A stretch of 36,474 bases of DNA, taken from assembly GCA_902796885.1 (NCBI GenBank), contig CADBQY010000160.1:1-36474 (forward strand), given 5' to 3'. This DNA is from an uncultured Planctomycetota bacterium (lineage in GTDB: Bacteria; Planctomycetota; Planctomycetia; Pirellulales; Thermoguttaceae). Shown here in pieces: positions 32,152-36,474 of the stretch (the stretch's first letter is position 1; every line of letters begins with the position of its first letter). Under the pieces are notes generated by a model. The model searched no databases. It saw nothing but the letters and a program-made list of their open reading frames with translations, and was not told the DNA's origin. Position numbers and translations under genes: made by a program.

Positions 32152-32987
32152 TGCGCGTTATCGACCTGACTCGGCCGATGGAAGAGGGGATGCCGGTCTA
32201 TCCGGGCGATCCTCTCTTTCGGGCGCGGCCCGTAGCGGAACACGAGACCGACGGATTTCGGGTCACGGAACTTTCGTTCGGCACGCATACCGGCACGCAT
32301 ATTGATTTTCCGTTTCATTTTTTTCAGGACGGGGAACAGGCCGACGCGTTCGGTCCGGAAGCCTTTTATCTGAAATCGGCGGCGCTCGACGTTTCCGACG
32401 AACTTGAAAAGTATCGTTACGGATCGCTTCCGCCGGTGATCCTGCCGGAACTTCTCGAACCGTTTGCGCCGGTCTTTTCGGAGGTCGAAGCGGTCGTCTT
32501 AAAGACCGGTTGGTCGCGGCCGATTGCGGATCGGCGTCAGATTTCGGTATCTGAACCCGTCGGCGGGCGGGAAGAATTCCCGGATCGGAACGCGGAATTT
32601 ACCGCGTTCCCTTCATTCCTCCCCGAGACAGCCGATTGGCTCGCCGAACAGCCGATACGTCTTCTGGGCCTCGAAACCCCTTCGCTTTCGGCCCTGGCGC
32701 ACTACTCGCCGGAGGACGGCCCCCTTCCTCCTTCGGCGAACCGCCGGAGCGAGTCCGACGAAATTCTCTTTTACCACGCCGACGCCGAGGCACACCGGAT
32801 TCTCCTGGGGCGTATTCCGCCCCTTTTTATTCTCGAAAATCTCCTGATTCCGGACGATCTGCCGGCGATTCGCTTATCGCAAGCCGATAACGGGGAAGGG
32901 GTTCTTTTTACTCTGGCGGCGTTTCCCCTACGCCTTGTCGGAGGGGACGCATCGCCCGTTCGTGCGGTCGCGATTCTCGATCGCTGA
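32151..32987 (+). CDS. Cyclase family protein (kynurenine-formamidase-like)
   Basis: 278 residues. The N-terminus VIDLTRPMEEGMPVYPGD and the metal motif H46-T-G-T-H50-I-D52 followed by FPFH56 are typical of the cyclase family (PF04199), metal-dependent amidohydrolases that include bacterial kynurenine formamidase. VVLKTGWSRP and LLGLETPSLS are also family-like. It has extra charged segments, about 127-145 and 180-200, so it is longer than the usual 210 residues. The real substrate is uncertain. The ATG overlaps the SEC-C stop by one base, so translation is coupled. Confidence 0.85.
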   Translation: MRVIDLTRPMEEGMPVYPGDPLFRARPVAEHETDGFRVTELSFGTHTGTHIDFPFHFFQDGEQADAFGPEAFYLKSAALDVSDELEKYRYGSLPPVILPELLEPFAPVFSEVEAVVLKTGWSRPIADRRQISVSEPVGGREEFPDRNAEFTAFPSFLPETADWLAEQPIRLLGLETPSLSALAHYSPEDGPLPPSANRRSESDEILFYHADAEAHRILLGRIPPLFILENLLIPDDLPAIRLSQADNGEGVLFTLAAFPLRLVGGDASPVRAVAILDR

Positions 32988-32991
32988 AATC

Positions 32992-33019
32992 TTGACATTT
33001 TAAGGAGGTCAAATAAAAT
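32992..33019 (+). promoter_or_regulatory. Strong promoter before the GH10-like gene
   Basis: A perfect TTGACA (32992-32997), 16 bases, TAAAAT (33014-33019). Transcription would start near 33026. An AAGGAGGT sits in the spacer without a start codon behind it, so it is probably chance. Confidence 0.7.
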
Positions 33020-33030
33020 AGAGAAAAAGC

Positions 33031-33049
33031 CGGGGGAGACCCCGTTTTT
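33031..33049 (+). terminator. Hairpin with T run: terminator of cyclase or attenuator
   Basis: CGGGG, GAGA tetraloop, CCCCG and five T residues. It lies 44 bases after the cyclase stop, but also a few bases after the predicted start of the next transcript, so it could end the cyclase mRNA and attenuate the next one. Confidence 0.6.
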
Positions 33050-33072
33050 CAGTCCGAATTTTTCAGTCCGAA
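33045..33072 (+). repeat. Tandem 14-base repeat in the leader of the GH10-like gene
   Basis: TTTTTCAGTCCGAA occurs twice, head to tail with no spacer (33045-33058 and 33059-33072). The first T run is the tail of the hairpin just before it. Confidence 0.8.
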
Positions 33073-33092
33073 CAGAACTTTTGGGTTGAGCT

Positions 33093-34850
33093 TTGTTCAT
33101 TTTCCGTTTCATCTATCCGGTTAAATATTTCCCGAGGCATTATCTCCGCCAGGCGTTTTTTGCCCGGAGCGGTCATCTGCCGATGCGGAGTACCGCGTCG
33201 CTGGCCGAAGAGAACGAGACGACCGGGATACTGAAACTTTCGGTGAACTGGAAGGAGCCGGGAACAATCCACGTTCCCTGGTATTCGAAGCGGTTCGGTC
33301 TGATTTTCTTTTCGACCGAAGTTCTTCGGCCCCGGTCCGAGCCGTTTTATCTTTTGCGCGAACTGGTTCGCGGCCAGATGTCGCGGATCATCAAGCGGGA
33401 ATACGACTGGGAACGGAAAGGGCTTCTCATATCCGACGCGGTGAAAAACGCGATCCAATCGGCGCGGCGCAAGATGGTTCGGTTCCTGACGAAGGATCCG
33501 AGCGATCCCGATTTCGACGCCGTGGGGGTCGCCACCTTCGAGTACATCTTACAGACGAGCCACCGTCTTTTAGACCAGTTTTTGGAACAGTCCCTTTACG
33601 CGCGCAAAGTTCAGACCGAGGCGTATCCGATTTTCGTCGGCGGCCGTTCGTTCCAGCTGAAACATTTCGAGCGGTTTAACGAGACGTATCCTTCCTATTC
33701 CGACGCGTTCCAGGTCTGGAACACAAGCTATACATGGCGGCAGTTGGAGCCGGAACCGGGCGTCTATCGCTGGGACCTTTTGGACCGATTCATCGAAGCT
33801 TCGCGCAAGAACAACCTCGATCCGGTTTTCGGTCCGATCGTGCAGTGGGACCGCGAATCTCTCCCGACATGGATTCTGGGATCTCTGGAAGAGCCGTACA
33901 CGCTCCGTCAGCATCTGTTCCGTTACGGAGACGAGATGATCCGCCGTTACGCGCCGATCATTCAGAAGTGGGTCGTCGCCAGCGGTTTGGGGAGCGAGAT
34001 GGACTATATCCTGGTTCAGAAGCGGGTCGAATGGGCCGACACCATGGCGCGGCAGATCCGTCAGCTGAATCCCGACGCGCTCCTGCTGGTCGGGATCGAG
34101 CGCCCCTGGGGGGACGCGCTCCGTTTCAAGTCGGAAATTCCCCCGCTCGAACTGGCCGAGACGCTCCTCCAGAGGCGCGTCTTTAACGGGTTTCTGGTCA
34201 GTTTCAACTACGGTCTTTCTCCCGAGGCGACGCTGCCGCGCGACGCGTTCGAACTGAACATGCTTCTCGACCAGTGGAGTTCGTTGGGAAAACCCCTTTA
34301 TTTCTCCTTTTCGGTTCCGAGCGCGCCGTCGACTTACGATCCTCTTTGGGAAACCGCCGAGGGGAAAGCCGAACCGATCTGTACCCCGCACACCCAGCAG
34401 GAGAACGTCAACCGGACGTTCCTCTCCCTTTTAACGCGCAAGACGATCCGGGGGATCTTCTGGAACTGTTTCGACGACCTGGCGTCCGAAGCCGACCTGC
34501 TCGTCGCCGAAGAGGGCGCCAGCGATTTGCGGGACGACACCAAGTCGTTCAGCGAACTGAACGACGACGACGAGACGACCCGGCGGCCCGAAAAAGGGGC
34601 GCGGAAGAAACCTTCCGTTCAGCCCGACGAAAAGGAACCTTCCGAGTCGTTCGACGAACTGGTGATCGCCGAGGAGGAGATGCCGCAGGCGAAGATTCTC
34701 GAGCCGGAAGAGGTTGAAATCGCCTCGTTCGACGACAGCCCCGATCACCTGACTCTTTCGTTCCCTCATTCCGGGCTGGTCAACGCCGACGGAACCCCGA
34801 AATCGGCGTTCCGCAAACTGGCGGCGCTTCGCGCGGCTTATTTGGGATAA
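33093..34850 (+). CDS. GH10-like TIM-barrel protein lacking catalytic glutamates
   Basis: 585 residues if the TTG at 33093 is the start; the first ATG is 33183. TTG is preferred because the segment FIFRFIYPVKYFPRHYLRQAF matches, from memory, the N-terminus of a conserved planctomycete family often labelled endoxylanase. Residues 1-180 are the family-specific N-terminal part (IHVPWYSKRF, EPFYLLRELVRGQ). Residues about 180-475 resemble the GH10 barrel (WRQLEPEPGVYRWDLLDRFI, FGPIVQWDRESLPTWI). Where GH10 has the acid/base Glu in WxVxNE, this reads WVVASG (293-298), and the nucleophile region is KPLYFSFSVPSAP without Glu. Residues about 475-555 are acidic and disordered. No signal peptide. Probably a non-hydrolytic sugar-binding or scaffold protein. 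Confidence 0.82.
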   Translation: MFIFRFIYPVKYFPRHYLRQAFFARSGHLPMRSTASLAEENETTGILKLSVNWKEPGTIHVPWYSKRFGLIFFSTEVLRPRSEPFYLLRELVRGQMSRIIKREYDWERKGLLISDAVKNAIQSARRKMVRFLTKDPSDPDFDAVGVATFEYILQTSHRLLDQFLEQSLYARKVQTEAYPIFVGGRSFQLKHFERFNETYPSYSDAFQVWNTSYTWRQLEPEPGVYRWDLLDRFIEASRKNNLDPVFGPIVQWDRESLPTWILGSLEEPYTLRQHLFRYGDEMIRRYAPIIQKWVVASGLGSEMDYILVQKRVEWADTMARQIRQLNPDALLLVGIERPWGDALRFKSEIPPLELAETLLQRRVFNGFLVSFNYGLSPEATLPRDAFELNMLLDQWSSLGKPLYFSFSVPSAPSTYDPLWETAEGKAEPICTPHTQQENVNRTFLSLLTRKTIRGIFWNCFDDLASEADLLVAEEGASDLRDDTKSFSELNDDDETTRRPEKGARKKPSVQPDEKEPSESFDELVIAEEEMPQAKILEPEEVEIASFDDSPDHLTLSFPHSGLVNADGTPKSAFRKLAALRAAYLG

Positions 34851-34875
34851 AGTTTTGCACGATATACGTCATACA

Positions 34876-34901
34876 AAAGCCGTTTAGGCGAAAACGGCTT
34901 T
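34876..34901. terminator. Two-way terminator between convergent genes
   Basis: AAAGCCGTTT and AAACGGCTTT form a 10-base-pair stem with a six-base loop, with short T runs on either strand. It lies after the GH10-like stop and overlaps the last codons of the menC-like gene. Confidence 0.6.
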
Positions 34902-36038
34902 CTCGACGGTATAGTTTTCGATGAGTTCGGGATCCGGGTCGAATCCGATTCCCGGTTCGGACCACAGATCGATCGCCCGCCACTCTTTCGGCGGTTCGTT
35001 CTCTTTTTTACCGGGGAACTCGCGGAGCTCCGGAACGAGCGCCCGGCCCGGCTCTTCGACGAAGATTTCGCCGAACCGGACATAGTCGGCCGGCAGCGTA
35101 CAGCTTTCCAGGGCGGCGGCGGCGAGCATGTGGCGGTAGGCGACCGAACTTCCCAGGTCGAATCCTGCGTAACACGCGGCGTCCGCCTCGCGCGCCGCCT
35201 CGCCGACGAGCGCGGCCTGGCTCAGACCGCCGAGCCGGCCCGGCTTTAACGCGAAGACGCGTCCGCTTTGCAAATCGAGCGCGATCTGCGCGTCGAGAAG
35301 CGACGAAATCGATTCGTCGAGCGCCAGCGGGGTCCGGAACGATTCCTGAAAAATCGCGTGCGAGAGCAGATCGGCGGGATCGAACGGCTGTTCGACCGCC
35401 GCGAGCATAAAGTCTTGCAGACGATAGAGCATTTCTCCCTGTTCGGACGGGTCGAGCGCCCCTTCCAGATCGACCGAAAGAAGAGTCGGCCAGGGCGCGA
35501 TGGCGCGTGCGGCGCTTACCGCCTGGACTTCCCAGCCGGGACGCATCTTTAGCGTCACGCGGTGAAACTTTTCGTTTTTGGCGCGTTCGAGTTCGGCGTA
35601 GAGGTCTTCGTGGGTCGGCAGACGGTCGAAGGTGAGTCCGACTTCGATCGGCCGCGCTTTTCCGCCGATCGTCTCCCAGAGCGGTTTCTCCTTTTTTCGC
35701 GCGTTTAAGTCGTGCCACGCCATATCGACCGCTCCTTTAGCGTAGCGGTTCCCGCGGATCGGCGCCATCGCCTCGGCGAGCGTTTCGGCCGATTCCCACC
35801 CGTGCCGCGGGGGCAGGAGCGGCAGAAGATGGTCGCGCAAAAGCGCGAAGACGCCCGAGGCGGACTCGCTCGTTAAGAAGGGGGCGTTCCCCGGCGCGGC
35901 TTCTCCCCAGCCGGTCGACTCGCCGCATCGGGCGGCGACGTATACCGTATCGCAATGATCGACGGCGCGGTCGGTTGTATAGAACGGCTTCGCCAGCGGG
36001 AGGCGAAGAAGCCGGATTTCCCAGGAATCAATACGCAT
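34884..36038 (-). CDS. menC: o-Succinylbenzoate synthase-like enolase-superfamily enzyme
   Basis: 384 residues. The sequence fits the muconate-lactonizing subgroup of the enolase superfamily, closest by eye to o-succinylbenzoate synthase/N-acylamino-acid racemase. All catalytic and metal residues can be placed: K164 in VTLKMRPGWE, D190 in LLSVDLEGA, E216 in AAVEQPFDP, D241 in LALDESI and K265 in FALKPGRLGGL. The usual first Lys of the KxK motif is Thr here, and the DAN motif reads DLE. OSBS makes o-succinylbenzoate for menaquinone; racemase activity is also possible, and no other men gene is in the window. GAAAGG precedes the ATG. It follows the oxidoreductase gene after a terminator. Confidence 0.8.
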   Translation of the reverse strand: MRIDSWEIRLLRLPLAKPFYTTDRAVDHCDTVYVAARCGESTGWGEAAPGNAPFLTSESASGVFALLRDHLLPLLPPRHGWESAETLAEAMAPIRGNRYAKGAVDMAWHDLNARKKEKPLWETIGGKARPIEVGLTFDRLPTHEDLYAELERAKNEKFHRVTLKMRPGWEVQAVSAARAIAPWPTLLSVDLEGALDPSEQGEMLYRLQDFMLAAVEQPFDPADLLSHAIFQESFRTPLALDESISSLLDAQIALDLQSGRVFALKPGRLGGLSQAALVGEAAREADAACYAGFDLGSSVAYRHMLAAAALESCTLPADYVRFGEIFVEEPGRALVPELREFPGKKENEPPKEWRAIDLWSEPGIGFDPDPELIENYTVEKAVFA

Positions 36039-36069
36039 AGAGACCTTTCAAGCGGGGGCGGAGACGATG

Positions 36070-36094
36070 AAAAACGCGCCGCTTTCGCGGCGCG
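36070..36094 (-). terminator. Rho-independent terminator of the Gfo/Idh/MocA gene
   Basis: On the minus strand CGCGCCGC, GAAA tetraloop and GCGGCGCG form a perfect 8-base-pair stem followed by TTTTT, 25 bases past the oxidoreductase stop. Confidence 0.85.
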
Positions 36095-36119
36095 CCGATA
36101 CGACACGTTGCCGACGGGA

Positions 36120-36474
36120 TCAGCCGATATCGATCCATTTCTCTTCCTTGGCGCTTCGGATCACCGCGTCGCAGACTTTCTGAACCCGGAGGGCGTCGTG
36201 CACGTCGGGGTGACATTCCGGTCCCCCCGAAATTCCCGCCAGGAAATCGGCCAGCTGGTTGATGAAGTAATGCTCGTAACCGATCATCGTGCCGGGAACC
36301 CAGTAGTGGCTCATGTAGGGGTGTTCGCTGTTGGTGACCAGAATCTTCTGCCAGCCGGTCAGGTGGTCTTCGATCTTCTGGCCGGAGGGATCGGCGTAAC
36401 GGAAGAACTGAATATATTCCGGCTCTTCCAGATTGAAGTAGACCGCGCCCTTTTCGCCGTTGAGTTCCATCGTC
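36120..36474 (-). CDS. Gfo/Idh/MocA family oxidoreductase, C-terminal part (5' end outside window)
   Basis: The frame is open to the right edge, so only the last 118 residues are present; the ATG at 36470 is probably internal. The visible part has MELNGEKGAVYFNLEEPEYIQFFRY-like strands at the start, then WVPGTMIGYEHYFINQLADFL and DVHDALRVQKVCDAVIRSAK with final KEEKWIDI, the standard end of the C-terminal domain of Gfo/Idh/MocA oxidoreductases. The NAD(P)-binding domain lies outside. Such enzymes oxidise sugars, some at C3, which would give the substrates of the DUF1080 proteins in this window; that link is inference. Confidence 0.85.
   Translation of the reverse strand, partial: TMELNGEKGAVYFNLEEPEYIQFFRYADPSGQKIEDHLTGWQKILVTNSEHPYMSHYWVPGTMIGYEHYFINQLADFLAGISGGPECHPDVHDALRVQKVCDAVIRSAKEEKWIDIG

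Noticed and set aside
33045..33072. Tandem 14-base repeat considered as a CRISPR or phage attachment site
   Set aside because: Only two copies without spacer, no cas, integrase or tRNA gene nearby.
34884..36038. Mandelate racemase-type sugar acid dehydratase as an alternative for the enolase-superfamily gene
   Set aside because: The placement of K164 and K265 and the LKMRPG and ALKPGRLGGL motifs fit the o-succinylbenzoate synthase/racemase branch better.

Overview
The window looks like a chromosomal segment of a planctomycete (Planctomycetota, probably of the Pirellulales type). The evidence is the family mix: several secreted DUF1080 (3-keto-disaccharide hydrolase) proteins, a DUF6666-like surface protein, a DUF1573 protein, a very long secretin, a SEC-C/TPR protein, a GH10-like protein without catalytic glutamates, and a Gfo/Idh/MocA oxidoreductase. 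The DNA is moderately GC-rich and gene-dense, with many SD-type ribosome sites and sigma70-like promoters (TTGxxx, 16-17 bases, TATAAT-like). I see no rRNA, tRNA, CRISPR array, insertion sequence or phage gene. Identifications come from reading translations; no database was searched.

Left part (1-12.8 kb): a giant secretin with a lipoprotein gene directly downstream (both minus); rsmD overlapping a DUF1573 gene by ATGA (minus); a secreted cyclophilin (plus); a single-domain response regulator with a textbook terminator (plus); a CNNM/CorC-type membrane protein and an MsbA-type ABC exporter (both minus). Several have a readable promoter.

Middle (12.8-21.2 kb): a DUF6666-like secreted protein and a neurotransmitter:sodium symporter family transporter (plus); then on minus an MBL-fold hydrolase with a DsbA/FrnE-like oxidoreductase, a STAS plus HATPase partner-switching pair, and a TPR lipoprotein; then an ExbB/ExbD pair (plus) joined by a GTGA overlap.

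Glycan region (21.2-29.6 kb, all minus): in transcription order, a tandem-DUF1080 protein and a DUF1080 lipoprotein; then a GT2 glycosyltransferase tightly coupled to a secreted BNR_4 (polysaccharide-lyase-like) protein; then a DUF1080 protein, a GT4 glycosyltransferase and a polysaccharide pyruvyl transferase. Glycan building and glycan cleaving genes are interleaved here. This is the best candidate for an undescribed functional unit.

Right part (29.6-36.5 kb): a roughly 400-base intergenic region with a repeated GC-rich hairpin; a SEC-C/TPR protein overlapping a kynurenine-formamidase-like cyclase; a promoter, hairpin and tandem repeat in front of the GH10-like protein; and on minus an o-succinylbenzoate-synthase-like enolase-superfamily enzyme, preceded by the 3' end of a Gfo/Idh/MocA oxidoreductase that runs off the window.
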